Positions 26,031-34,738 of a stretch of 64,000 bases of DNA are shown piece by piece. Numbering within the stretch: position 1 is the stretch's first letter; every line of letters begins with the position of its first letter. The position numbers were made by a program, and so were the translations under genes. The stretch is from Flagellimonas profundi (GTDB taxonomy: Bacteria; Bacteroidota; Bacteroidia; Flavobacteriales; Flavobacteriaceae). The notes beneath the pieces are model-generated. The model made no database searches, was not told the origin of the DNA, and worked only from the letters and a program-made list of their open reading frames with translations. The stretch covers positions 420,455 to 484,454 of the forward strand of contig NZ_JAFLNM010000002.1 of the NCBI RefSeq assembly GCF_017313275.1, read 5' to 3'.

Positions 26031-26204
26031 ATGAATCCCATTCTTCTATTTCAACAAACCAACATTGAAAAAAAGATGGAGGAAGCTCCCGATAGCGCCT
26101 ACGAAATTGGAGTGGTCATCGGTAGTTACCTCCCTTTCGTGGTTTTGGCGGCCATAGCATATGGTATCTACTACTACAATAAAAAGAAGAAGGATTCGGA
26201 ATAA
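26031..26204 (+). CDS. 57-residue single-helix membrane protein
   Basis: The frame starts at an ATG and encodes an N-terminal polar part (MNPILLFQQTNIEKKMEEAP), one membrane helix (about residues 26-48, VVIGSYLPFVVLAAIAYGIYY) and a lysine-rich tail (NKKKKDSE), so the C-terminus should face the cytoplasm. It was too short for an automatic listing but has coding-like composition. It lies 78 bases ahead of the transporter gene at 26283 on the same strand. Function unknown. Confidence 0.6.
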   Translation: MNPILLFQQTNIEKKMEEAPDSAYEIGVVIGSYLPFVVLAAIAYGIYYYNKKKKDSE

Positions 26205-26282
26205 GGAATTGAAGTTTCGAGAACCCAGCTTGGCTTTCCACTATAAAACTGCGAACTTCACCAAAAGCGAAATCAATTCATT

Positions 26283-26912
26283 TTGGAAAAGCAGGATAAA
26301 CTTTACCGTACCGCATTTGGCCTGGCTTTGTTCACCATCTTTTACAACATTGCAGAAGGCATAGTCTCCACATATTTAGGGTTTGAGGACGAAAGCCTTG
26401 CCCTTTTTGGTTTTGGTACGGACAGTTTTATCGAAGTGATTTCGGGGCTCGGCATTGCCCACATGGTTTTGCGTATTCAAAAATATCCTGAGAGCAACCG
26501 CGACAACTTTGAACGGACAGCGCTAAGGATAACAGGAGTGGCTTTCTATATCTTGGTTGTAGGACTGGTTGTATCCAGTGTTTATAATATTTGGACAGGG
26601 CACAAACCGTTGACCACCTTTTGGGGTGTGGTTATCTCAGCTATATCCATATTAATTATGTGGATTTTGGTTTGGTGGAAACGAAAAGTTGGTCGTCAGC
26701 TCAACTCCGCACCGATTATGGCCGATGCCAACTGCACTTTGGTTTGCGTGTACATGTCTATAATCTTGTTGGTGAGTAGTGGGATCTATGAGCTTTTTGA
26801 AATACCGTATATTGACAGCTTAGGTACTTTGGGGTTGGCGTATTTTGCTTTTACCGAAGGAAAAGAATGTTTTGAAAAGGCGAAGAGCAACAAGTACTGT
26901 TGCTGCGACTAG
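26283..26912 (+). CDS. CDF-like cation transporter, membrane part only
   Basis: The 209-residue protein has about six hydrophobic helices and resembles the membrane domain of cation diffusion facilitators. Candidate metal sites are DSFIE in the second helix (FGFGTDSFIEVISG) and DANC in the fifth (MADANCTLVC). It lacks the usual C-terminal cytoplasmic domain and ends instead in KYCCCD, a possible metal-binding tail. The start is a TTG with no nearby ATG; an ATT one codon upstream is an alternative. It probably exports a divalent metal. Confidence 0.75.
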   Translation: MEKQDKLYRTAFGLALFTIFYNIAEGIVSTYLGFEDESLALFGFGTDSFIEVISGLGIAHMVLRIQKYPESNRDNFERTALRITGVAFYILVVGLVVSSVYNIWTGHKPLTTFWGVVISAISILIMWILVWWKRKVGRQLNSAPIMADANCTLVCVYMSIILLVSSGIYELFEIPYIDSLGTLGLAYFAFTEGKECFEKAKSNKYCCCD

Positions 26913-26965
26913 GAAAATGTCCTAACTTTAGGTTTTTCCAACTAATCCAAATTACAGATAAGATA

Positions 26966-28201
26966 ATGTCCAAAACAATCTCGATTCTTTCACTAATTTT
27001 TATGTCCGTTTTTTCCATGGCCGCCAACACAGCGAACAAAACCATTCAAGAAAATTTTAAAGTAACACTGGTTTCACCCGAAAATGGTGCATATACCGTT
27101 TCTCCCGAAATTCCCGAAGATGGTATGGTTCCATCCGGAACAGAGTTGACCGTACAGGCCAGTCCTTCCGAAGGATTTAGTTTGGACGCTATTTATTATA
27201 CCTATAAAGGAGGAATGTGGGGAACCACAAGTGTAGAGAACTTTACTGGCTCCATGAAAATTACCGTAGATAAGGATATGTCCATTGGAGCCACTTTTGT
27301 GGAGGATGGCTTGGTGAGCAACTTGAATGTAACCCGCGATGTGGTATATGCAAAGCCAGGAGTAAAACCTTTAAAGTATGACGTGTATTCCCCAAAAGGA
27401 GCAGAAAATTTGCCTTTCGCCATTATCGTGCACGGTGGGGGATGGTCATCCAATAATGAGGATATTATGAGAGGCTTGGCTCGTGAGCTTGCCAAAGGTG
27501 ATCAGTATGTGGTCGTGAGTATAGATTATAGGTGGGTGAACCAATTGGATGGTGATGAAGAACCCAATGCCATGCATGAACTTATTGAAGATGTTTTTGG
27601 AGCCATTGCCCACATTCAGGAACATGCTGCCGAATACGGGGGAGACCCAACCAAAATTGCTATAACCGGAGATAGTGCAGGAGGTCATTTATCTGCATCT
27701 GCTGCAATATTGAGCCCTATGATCGGTGACGGTGGTTTTGGCAAGGCTAACGATGTTTATGAATTTATGCCATCCTATATGCCAAATGGAAAAACTGTCG
27801 AGGCCGTGAATAAAGAAATAACAGAGGCTATAAAAGTCGTAGCGCCGAGTTACGGACCATTTAGCGCTGAGGATTTTAAGCAATTTATGCCTCAACAAGC
27901 AGGAAAGGAATATTTTGATGCTGTATCTCCAGCGGCCCATGTGCCCAATGTGGCAGATCGTGCCATACCTCACTTTATAGTAAGAGGAACCCAAGACCCA
28001 TTGATCAGTAATGAGGTCGTTCAGCCTTACGTGCAAGACTTGAAAAAGAATGGTCAAACGGTCGAATATATTCAAGTTGAAGGAGCAGGGCACGCGTTTT
28101 TTGATTGGAAACCCGACGCTCAAACAAGAGCGACCTTTGCTAAATTTGGAGTTCCCTACGCTGCAGAAATGAAATCCTTTTTTGATTCAGTTCTGTATTG
28201 A
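26966..28201 (+). CDS. Secreted alpha/beta hydrolase (carboxylesterase-like)
   Basis: From the ATG at 26966 the protein is 411 residues with a signal peptide (MSKTISILSLIFMSVFSMAA). After a beta-rich N-terminal part (about 30-125) comes an esterase/lipase domain with the oxyanion motif IVHGGGWSS, the nucleophile GDSAGGHLSASA, and a late histidine in GAGHAFFDW; an aspartate in RGTQDPL completes the likely triad. Such enzymes cut esters in the periplasm or outside. The longer frame to 26900 is rejected because it hides the signal peptide. Confidence 0.88.
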   Translation: MSKTISILSLIFMSVFSMAANTANKTIQENFKVTLVSPENGAYTVSPEIPEDGMVPSGTELTVQASPSEGFSLDAIYYTYKGGMWGTTSVENFTGSMKITVDKDMSIGATFVEDGLVSNLNVTRDVVYAKPGVKPLKYDVYSPKGAENLPFAIIVHGGGWSSNNEDIMRGLARELAKGDQYVVVSIDYRWVNQLDGDEEPNAMHELIEDVFGAIAHIQEHAAEYGGDPTKIAITGDSAGGHLSASAAILSPMIGDGGFGKANDVYEFMPSYMPNGKTVEAVNKEITEAIKVVAPSYGPFSAEDFKQFMPQQAGKEYFDAVSPAAHVPNVADRAIPHFIVRGTQDPLISNEVVQPYVQDLKKNGQTVEYIQVEGAGHAFFDWKPDAQTRATFAKFGVPYAAEMKSFFDSVLY

Positions 28202-28207
28202 CCAAAA

Positions 28208-28828
28208 ATGAGCGAAATGGACAGAAAAACACACTGGGAAACCGTTTATAAAACAAAAAAACCGGATGAGGTAAGTTGGACCCAGGAGATTCCGCAGACT
28301 TCTCTGGATTTTATCCATTCGTGCAAACTGGACAAAACAGCAAGAATCATTGATGTTGGTGGTGGCGACAGCAAATTGGTGGATTATTTGCTCAGTGAAG
28401 GCTTTGAAAATATTACAGTTCTCGATATTTCGGGCAAAGCCTTGGGGCGTGCCAAAGCAAGGCTTGGCGATAAAGCCCATAACGTTAAATGGGTGGAAAG
28501 TGATATCCTCAATTTTAAACCACAAGAAACTTATGATCTATGGCACGATCGGGCGGCATTTCACTTTTTAACGGAACCCGAACAAATTAAAACCTACGTA
28601 GAGCTGACCAAAAAAGCGGTAGCTGGACATATGATTTTGGGCACATTTTCTAAAAACGGTCCCAAAAAATGTAGTGGGCTGGACATTAAGCAGTATGATG
28701 AAGAGCAAATGGAGGCAGCATTCTTTAATGGTTTTCATCAAATCCAATGCAAGACTGAAGACCATACGACCCCATTCGAAACAACACAGAATTTTATCTT
28801 CTGCAGTTTTGAAAGAAAACAGGATTAA
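28208..28828 (+). CDS. Class I SAM-dependent methyltransferase
   Basis: The 206-residue protein has the SAM-binding motif IIDVGGGDSKLVDYLL near residues 49-64, the acidic end of strand 2 in VLDISGKAL, and WHDRAAFHFL after strand 4. The opening HWETVYKTKKPDEVSW is typical of a family of small-molecule methyltransferases sometimes linked to thiol or selenium/tellurium chemistry; that link is only from memory. It starts 6 bases after the esterase stop, and its end overlaps brnQ on the other strand by 4 bases. Confidence 0.88.
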   Translation: MSEMDRKTHWETVYKTKKPDEVSWTQEIPQTSLDFIHSCKLDKTARIIDVGGGDSKLVDYLLSEGFENITVLDISGKALGRAKARLGDKAHNVKWVESDILNFKPQETYDLWHDRAAFHFLTEPEQIKTYVELTKKAVAGHMILGTFSKNGPKKCSGLDIKQYDEEQMEAAFFNGFHQIQCKTEDHTTPFETTQNFIFCSFERKQD

Positions 28829-30129
28829 TTTGGAGTTGGTTGCTTACCGTAAACAATATTCAAAACCACAAATGCGATTAGTGCGGGAAGCACCCAACCG
28901 AGTTGGTGTTCGCTAAATGGAATCCAATCAACATAAGGGAAAATTAATTCTTCAAAACCAATGCTTGCCAAAAAATCAGGAACGCTGAACAAGATGGTTG
29001 TCCAAACCACTTGTTTAAACACCTTTGGCGAACTCCACTTATTTGGAACAACATTCAGTAAAATCAAAACAATGGTTATCGGATAAATAAACATTAGTGA
29101 CGGAACAGCTACGGTAATAATATAGCCTACATCAAACTGACCCACGAGCACTCCCAGCAAACAACCAAAAAAAGCGGTAATGCGATAAGCCAATAGGGAA
29201 TCGTTGAATCGTCCTTTAATAAAATCTGAAGTTCCGGTTACTATGCCAACAGCAGTAGTAAAACAGGCTAAACTTACCAAAACACTGAGTAACAGATTGG
29301 CTGTTTGTCCTAAGGTTTTTGAGCTGACTCCCCGTAAAAGAGCTGTCCTGGAAATGTCTGTACCAAAGGAATCCCCGAACAAGGCCCCTGTAAGTATTAA
29401 GCCTCCATATACCAAAAACAGGCCGATTCCCGCCCATAGTCCCGCGCTGCCAATGAGTCTCTTTTTTTCTTCAAAGGAAGCAGCTTTTTCTTTTAAGTTG
29501 ATGGAAATGATGATTACGGCTCCTACCACGACTGCGCCAATGGCATCAAAAGTTTGATAACCTTCCAAAATGCCCGAGCTAAAAGGTTGGTTCATTTGAG
29601 CAGGCATAAAGTCAAAATCCAAAGTAAAAACAGCGGTGGAAATCATTATCAAAAGAATGATAAGGATACCTGGGGTCAAAAGTTTGCCCAATGCGTCCAG
29701 AACCTTAGTGCGGTTGATGGCAAACACAAACACGAGCATGAAATAAACAAGACTGGTAAGCAATGATGGGGAATCCCAAAATGGCTGGATGGCCATTTCG
29801 TGCGTTACAGATGCCGTCCGTGGTGATGGCAACGCAATGGCAATGGCATAGATTAAATAACAGTAGATCACACTAAAAGTGGGCGATACTTTTTTGGCAA
29901 AATCAAAAAGGGTGCCCTGTATTTTTGAATGGGCAATTATCCCTAAAATAGGAATAACTACTCCCGAAATACAAAACCCCAAGGTGACCAACCACCACAA
30001 ATCACCGGATTTAAACCCCAAAAGAGGGGGAAGTACCAAGTTTCCAGCGCCAAAAAAAAGGGAAAAAAGAGCAAAAGCGGTAACTGTTAACGATTTTTTA
30101 CTAATGCGTTGTTGATAATTTGTTTTCAA
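28825..30129 (-). CDS. brnQ: Branched-chain amino acid carrier BrnQ
   Basis: BrnQ carriers import leucine, isoleucine and valine with sodium or protons. The 434-residue protein has about twelve hydrophobic helices and the family segments FALFSLFFGAGNLVLPPLLG near the N-terminus and FDAIGAVVVGAVII in the middle. Length is normal. It is a single gene, convergent with the methyltransferase gene. The upstream 229 bases show no clear TAnnTTTG promoter. Confidence 0.94.
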   Translation of the reverse strand: MKTNYQQRISKKSLTVTAFALFSLFFGAGNLVLPPLLGFKSGDLWWLVTLGFCISGVVIPILGIIAHSKIQGTLFDFAKKVSPTFSVIYCYLIYAIAIALPSPRTASVTHEMAIQPFWDSPSLLTSLVYFMLVFVFAINRTKVLDALGKLLTPGILIILLIMISTAVFTLDFDFMPAQMNQPFSSGILEGYQTFDAIGAVVVGAVIIISINLKEKAASFEEKKRLIGSAGLWAGIGLFLVYGGLILTGALFGDSFGTDISRTALLRGVSSKTLGQTANLLLSVLVSLACFTTAVGIVTGTSDFIKGRFNDSLLAYRITAFFGCLLGVLVGQFDVGYIITVAVPSLMFIYPITIVLILLNVVPNKWSSPKVFKQVVWTTILFSVPDFLASIGFEELIFPYVDWIPFSEHQLGWVLPALIAFVVLNIVYGKQPTPN

Positions 30130-30370
30130 TGTACTATATTACGAAAGTGTTTTTGAGCGAAAAAAGATGGCTTTTTGTCGATTTTATTGTATTTCATCGA
30201 AAAAAATACTTTATGAAAGTAAATATGAAATAAAAAGTTATCAACATTCGTTCCTATTAAAAATGAACTTCTAAAATCAATTTGTATAACAAAAAACTAC
30301 GAACCAATTTAAGCATTTTTCGAAGCCCCATTTCGTAAATCATCGCTTTTCTCCAAACATGCACCAGCTT

Positions 30371-30625
30371 ATGAAAACAACTACTACGCAACATGGCAAC
30401 AAATTTTCTTCTTTCTTTTGCAACTTGTTCGGGCACCATTATGTGGTTTCAAAAAAAGTAACCCAGCACATTAAAGAGTACAAATGCATTCATTGCCAAA
30501 AAGAGGTCACAACCGATGTTAGTGGCAAGCTTTCTGCCTTGACTCCTCAAATGCAAGAAATAAACAGTACATTGGAAGATATGTACAGAAAAAGAAAAAG
30601 CAGGGTAGTGCACCAAGTGGCATAG
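30371..30625 (+). CDS. Small putative zinc-binding protein
   Basis: The 84-residue protein (ATG at 30371; an earlier ATG at 30359 is possible) has a C-x3-GHH segment (CNLFGHHY) followed by a C-x2-C pair (CIHCQ), a plausible zinc knuckle, then a basic tail. The line EYKCIHCQKEVTTDVSGKL looks conserved in style among flavobacterial small proteins, but I cannot name a family. It is a single gene between brnQ and thiL. Confidence 0.6.
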   Translation: MKTTTTQHGNKFSSFFCNLFGHHYVVSKKVTQHIKEYKCIHCQKEVTTDVSGKLSALTPQMQEINSTLEDMYRKRKSRVVHQVA

Positions 30626-30745
30626 CCTTTTTTTATTTTAGGAAAGACCCAAATCTTATCCCGGAAACTTAAGTAATTGCCTGCTGCTAATGGTTGCGTG
30701 CCCCAATGCCATGATGTAGGGATGCCCTTGATTTTCGGGATTTTT

Positions 30746-31792
30746 TTATTCGTTGAACGAGTTCCAGCCCTGTGCGGTAATCGGAATTTTGGCCTCCCCT
30801 CTCGTAATCAAGTGAATGCCCTCGTTCTTTTCCGTCATATGTCCAATCACGGTCAGGTTAGGATTCCCTTTTATTTTTGGAAAATCTGCTTGGTCAATGG
30901 TGAACAATAACTCATAATCCTCACCACCGCTCAAAGCGATCATGGTGCTGTCCATTTTAAATTCCTCTGATGCTGAAATCACGGTCGGGTCCAATGGGAT
31001 TTTCTCCTCAAAAACATTACAGCCAACATCACTGTGCTTGCACAAATGAATCACTTCGGAAGAAAGGCCGTCGCTAATGTCGATCATTGAAGTAGGCTTT
31101 ACTTCCAATTTTTTGAGCAACTCAACAATGTCCTTCCGAGCTTCGGGTTTCAATTGGCGTTCAACGATGTAGGAATAGGGTTCAAGATCGGGTTGACTGT
31201 TCGGATTTACTTTAAAAACCTCTTTTTCACGCTCCAGCACCTGAAGTCCCAAATAGGCTCCTCCAATATCACCGGTTACAACCAACAAATCGTTGGGTTT
31301 TCCGCCTTTTCGGTAAACGATGTCGCTCTCATTTGCAGCACCGATCGCCGTTACGCTAATAATCATTCCCCTTGCGGAAGAAGTGGTGTCGCCACCGACC
31401 AAATCCACATTGTACAATTTACAGGCCAATGCAACTCCAGCATAAAACTCCTCTAGCGCTTCCAAAGGAAACCTATTGGAAATGGCCAACGAAACGGTAA
31501 CCTGAGTAGCTATGGCGTTCATGGCGTAGATATCGGAAAGATTGACCATAACTGACTTGTAGCCCAAATGTTTTAGGGGCATATAACTTAAGTCAAAATG
31601 GACCCCTTCCACCAACATGTCGGTGGACAGAACAGTTTTTTTGCCATTGTAGTCCATTACGGCGGCGTCGTCGCCCACCCCAATTATGGAAGATGGTTGT
31701 TTGAGCTCAAAGTTTTTGGTTAGATGGTCGATCAGGCCAAATTCGCCTAATTTTTCCAAAGATGTACGTTCTTGATTCTTGTCTTCTAGCAT
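30746..31792 (-). CDS. thiL: Thiamine-monophosphate kinase
   Basis: ThiL phosphorylates thiamine monophosphate to the active cofactor thiamine diphosphate, using ATP. From the ATG at 31792 the protein is 348 residues. It has the AIR-synthase-like fold with the metal/ATP motif GVGDDAAVMD near residue 35, the DMLVEGVHFDL and DLVGGDTTSS segments, and IDISDGLSSEV in the second half. The start is supported by a -7 promoter element just ahead of it. No TPP riboswitch is seen. It is divergent from the SUF operon. Confidence 0.95.
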   Translation of the reverse strand: MLEDKNQERTSLEKLGEFGLIDHLTKNFELKQPSSIIGVGDDAAVMDYNGKKTVLSTDMLVEGVHFDLSYMPLKHLGYKSVMVNLSDIYAMNAIATQVTVSLAISNRFPLEALEEFYAGVALACKLYNVDLVGGDTTSSARGMIISVTAIGAANESDIVYRKGGKPNDLLVVTGDIGGAYLGLQVLEREKEVFKVNPNSQPDLEPYSYIVERQLKPEARKDIVELLKKLEVKPTSMIDISDGLSSEVIHLCKHSDVGCNVFEEKIPLDPTVISASEEFKMDSTMIALSGGEDYELLFTIDQADFPKIKGNPNLTVIGHMTEKNEGIHLITRGEAKIPITAQGWNSFNE

Positions 31793-31796
31793 TTTG

Positions 31797-31804
31797 CAAA
31801 AATA
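31797..31804 (-). promoter_or_regulatory. Bacteroidota -7 element directly before thiL
   Basis: On the minus strand TATTTTTG is followed by only four bases and then the thiL ATG, so a transcript from it would be leaderless. A -33 box is not clear. Confidence 0.4.
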
Positions 31805-31931
31805 ATGAGGATAATCGTAAATTCTGGTGTCGGATGGCACATAAAATTTTTTTCGGTGAAACGGCGTCAAAAATCATGTAAATACTTGCGAACAGGGGCT
31901 TGATAGGCCTTGTGGAGGTATAAACCTGATT

Positions 31932-31954
31932 TTCCATAGGAAAAGCCTATGGAA
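31932..31954. promoter_or_regulatory. Perfect 9-base inverted repeat upstream of the SUF operon
   Basis: TTCCATAGG (31932-31940) and CCTATGGAA (31946-31954) are perfect inverted copies around AAAAG. The site lies 50 bases upstream of the putative SUF -7 element and about 140 bases upstream of thiL, a suitable place for a regulator of one or both. There is no long T run, so it does not look like a terminator. Confidence 0.45.
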
Positions 31955-32004
31955 TCATACGTTATAATAATGTTAGTTGCTATGGTAAAACCCTATATAT
32001 ACAG

Positions 32005-32012
32005 TATATTTG
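32005..32012 (+). promoter_or_regulatory. Bacteroidota -7 element of the SUF operon
   Basis: TATATTTG matches TAnnTTTG exactly, 28 bases before the first SUF-operon ATG. The -33 box is weak; the nearest TTG (31977-31979) is 25 bases away, as might be expected for an activator-dependent promoter. Confidence 0.5.
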
Positions 32013-32040
32013 TGGGCTATTTAGATTAATTACAAGTAAG

Positions 32041-32370
32041 ATGATTAAGGTTTCAGAATCAGCAAGGCACAAAGTGGTGGCGCTCATGACCGAGGAAGGT
32101 TTTGATGCAACCACGGATTTTGTGCGTGTTGGCGTAAAAAGTGGAGGGTGCAGTGGATTGTCTTATGAATTGAAGTTTGATAAATCCGCAGCGGATACAG
32201 ATAAGGTTTTTGAAGATAATGATGTGAGAATCATTGTGGATAAAAAGAGCTTTTTGTATTTGGTGGGCACCACATTGGAATATTCTGGAGGTTTGAACGG
32301 GAAGGGTTTTGTGTTCAACAATCCCAATGCCCAACGAACCTGCGGATGTGGAGAAAGTTTTTCACTATAA
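32041..32370 (+). CDS. A-type iron-sulfur carrier (HesB/IscA/SufA family)
   Basis: A-type carriers accept a cluster from the SufBCD scaffold and hand it to target proteins. The 109-residue protein has the three conserved cysteines, one in KSGGCSGLSYEL near residue 37 and two in CGCGESF at the C-terminus. It is the first gene of the SUF operon, 40 bases ahead of sufB. Whether it is SufA or an ErpA-like carrier cannot be settled by sequence alone. Confidence 0.93.
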   Translation: MIKVSESARHKVVALMTEEGFDATTDFVRVGVKSGGCSGLSYELKFDKSAADTDKVFEDNDVRIIVDKKSFLYLVGTTLEYSGGLNGKGFVFNNPNAQRTCGCGESFSL

Positions 32371-32410
32371 ACATTGACTAAAGGCCTGTAATTGGCTAAC
32401 TTAAAGATAT

Positions 32411-33856
32411 ATGGCTTATACAGAAGAAGAATTAAAAAAAGAACTGGAGACCAAGGAGTACGAGTATGGTTTCTACACTGACATTGAATCGGACACCCTT
32501 CCCAAAGGGTTGAACGAAGACATTGTTATTGCCATTTCCAAAAAGAAGGAAGAACCGGAATGGATGACGGAGTGGCGATTGGAAGCTTTTCGTGCCTGGA
32601 AAGAAATGGAGGAACCGGAATGGGCCAATGTGACCTACGAAAAACCGGACTTCCAAAATATTTCTTACTACTCAGCTCCGAACAAAAAACCCAAGTATAA
32701 CAGCTTGGATGAAGTGGACCCAGAATTATTGGAAACCTTCAAAAAGTTGGGGATTTCCGTGGATGAGCAGAAAAAATTGGCCGGTGTCGCAGTGGACATT
32801 GTTATGGATTCTGTTTCAGTGGCGACCACATTCAAAAAGACATTGGCCGAGAAAGGGATCATTTTCTGTTCCATTTCCGAAGCCATTCAGGAACATCCCG
32901 AATTGGTGAAGAAATATTTGGGAACAGTAGTTCCAAAAAAGGACAACTTTTATGCCGCCCTGAATTCAGCAGTGTTTTCCGATGGGTCTTTCTGCTATAT
33001 TCCCAAAGGAGTAAGGTGCCCCATGGAACTTTCCACCTACTTCCGAATCAACCAAGCGGGAACGGGACAGTTCGAAAGAACCTTGGTGATTGCCGAAGAG
33101 GGTAGTTACGTGAGCTATTTGGAAGGATGTACCGCGCCAATGCGAGACGAGAACCAGCTGCACGCAGCTGTAGTGGAGCTCATTGCTTTGGACAATGCAG
33201 AAATCAAATACTCTACCGTTCAGAACTGGTATCCTGGTAACAATGAAGGAAAAGGAGGGGTTTTCAATTTTGTTACTAAGCGTGGACTTTGTGAAAAGAA
33301 CGCTAAGATTTCTTGGACACAGGTAGAAACTGGATCGGCCGTAACTTGGAAGTACCCATCTTGTGTATTGAAAGGAGACAACTCGATCGGTGAGTTCTAC
33401 TCCATTGCCGTGACCAACAATTTTCAGCAAGCAGATACAGGAACCAAAATGATTCACTTGGGCAAGAACACCAAGAGCACCATAATTTCCAAAGGTATCT
33501 CTGCCGGTCAGTCACAAAACAGCTACCGTGGATTAGTGCAGGTGAACAGCCGTGCCGAAAACGCAAGGAACTTCTCGCAATGTGATTCCCTGTTGATGGG
33601 CAACCGTTGCGGGGCACATACGTTCCCTTACATTGAAGCCAAGAACAAAACAGCACAAATAGAGCATGAGGCAACCACCAGTAAAATTGGTGAGGACCAA
33701 ATTTTCTATTGTAACCAAAGGGGAATCGATACGGAGAAGGCCATTGCCCTGATTGTAAATGGATTTAGCAAGGAGGTGCTGAACAAACTCCCAATGGAAT
33801 TTGCCGTAGAAGCGCAAAAACTGTTGGAAATTAGTTTGGAAGGCTCCGTAGGATAA
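32411..33856 (+). CDS. sufB: Fe-S cluster assembly protein SufB
   Basis: SufB is the scaffold subunit of the SufBC2D complex on which clusters are built. The 481-residue protein shows the family core: [39 protein letters not shown], and the C-terminal [19 protein letters not shown] region with conserved histidine and cysteine residues. Length matches the family (about 480). It lies between the A-type carrier and sufC (39-base gap to the sufC start). Confidence 0.97.
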   Translation: MAYTEEELKKELETKEYEYGFYTDIESDTLPKGLNEDIVIAISKKKEEPEWMTEWRLEAFRAWKEMEEPEWANVTYEKPDFQNISYYSAPNKKPKYNSLDEVDPELLETFKKLGISVDEQKKLAGVAVDIVMDSVSVATTFKKTLAEKGIIFCSISEAIQEHPELVKKYLGTVVPKKDNFYAALNSAVFSDGSFCYIPKGVRCPMELSTYFRINQAGTGQFERTLVIAEEGSYVSYLEGCTAPMRDENQLHAAVVELIALDNAEIKYSTVQNWYPGNNEGKGGVFNFVTKRGLCEKNAKISWTQVETGSAVTWKYPSCVLKGDNSIGEFYSIAVTNNFQQADTGTKMIHLGKNTKSTIISKGISAGQSQNSYRGLVQVNSRAENARNFSQCDSLLMGNRCGAHTFPYIEAKNKTAQIEHEATTSKIGEDQIFYCNQRGIDTEKAIALIVNGFSKEVLNKLPMEFAVEAQKLLEISLEGSVG

Positions 33857-33895
33857 TAAACCACCATCATAAAATAATATTTGAAGAAGAATAGC

Positions 33896-34648
33896 ATGCT
33901 AGAAATCAAAAATTTACACGCAAGCGTAGAGGATAAGGAAATCCTGAAGGGAATAAACCTAAAGGTGAATGCAGGTGAGGTACACGCCATTATGGGACCT
34001 AACGGTTCCGGTAAAAGTACCTTGGCCGAGGTAATCGCAGGTCAAGAAGAATTTGAAGTGGGAGAAGGAAACATTCTCTTGGAAGGAGAGGATTTGGAAG
34101 AGCTTTCCCCAGAAGAAAGAGCCCACAAAGGAGTGTTCTTGTCTTTCCAATACCCAGTTGAGATTCCAGGAGTATCGGTGACCAACTTTATGAAGACCGC
34201 CATCAACGAATCCAGAAAAGCACAAGGTCTGGAAGACATGCCGGCCAGCGAAATGCTCAAAAAGATTCGTGAGAAGTCCGAAATGTTGGAAATAGACAGG
34301 AAATTTCTTTCCCGTTCCTTGAACGAAGGGTTCTCCGGAGGTGAAAAAAAGCGTAACGAAATATTCCAAATGGCAATGATGGAACCCAAATTGGCCATTT
34401 TGGACGAGACCGATTCCGGTTTGGATATCGATGCCCTGCGCATTGTGGCCAATGGTGTCAACAAATTACGCAGTAAGGACAACGCTATCATTGTAATTAC
34501 GCACTATCAACGTTTGTTGGAATACATCATTCCCGATTTTGTACATGTGTTGTACAATGGAAAAATCGTAAAATCCGGAACCAAGGAATTGGCCTTGGAA
34601 TTGGAAGAAAAAGGATACGATTGGTTAAAAGAAGAAGCTGCGGTATAA
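33896..34648 (+). CDS. sufC: Fe-S cluster assembly ATPase SufC
   Basis: SufC is the ABC-type ATPase that drives the SufBCD scaffold; it has no membrane part. From the ATG at 33896 the protein is 250 residues. Walker A is GPNGSGKST near residues 34-42, the signature is FSGGEKKRNEI near 145, and Walker B is LAILDETDSGLD near 166. A TTG five codons upstream is rejected. A palindromic repeat separates it from sufD. Confidence 0.97.
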   Translation: MLEIKNLHASVEDKEILKGINLKVNAGEVHAIMGPNGSGKSTLAEVIAGQEEFEVGEGNILLEGEDLEELSPEERAHKGVFLSFQYPVEIPGVSVTNFMKTAINESRKAQGLEDMPASEMLKKIREKSEMLEIDRKFLSRSLNEGFSGGEKKRNEIFQMAMMEPKLAILDETDSGLDIDALRIVANGVNKLRSKDNAIIVITHYQRLLEYIIPDFVHVLYNGKIVKSGTKELALELEEKGYDWLKEEAAV

Positions 34649-34654
34649 CCAGTT

Positions 34655-34728
34655 TTGTCATTCCCATGAAAAGGGGAATCAAAAAAAAAGAATCATTAAT
34701 TAGATTTCTGCTAACGCAGGAATGACAA
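34655..34728. repeat. REP-like palindromic element between sufC and sufD
   Basis: Outer arms TTGTCATTCC (34655-34664) and GGAATGACAA (34719-34728) are perfect inverted copies 74 bases apart. Two smaller hairpins lie inside: ATTCCC with GGGAAT, and TTCTGC with GCAGGAA. There is no open frame. It resembles the widely scattered GTCATTCC...GGAATGAC repeats and sits in the middle of an operon, where the hairpins could act on the mRNA. Confidence 0.8.
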
Positions 34729-34738
34729 TTAAAAACGA

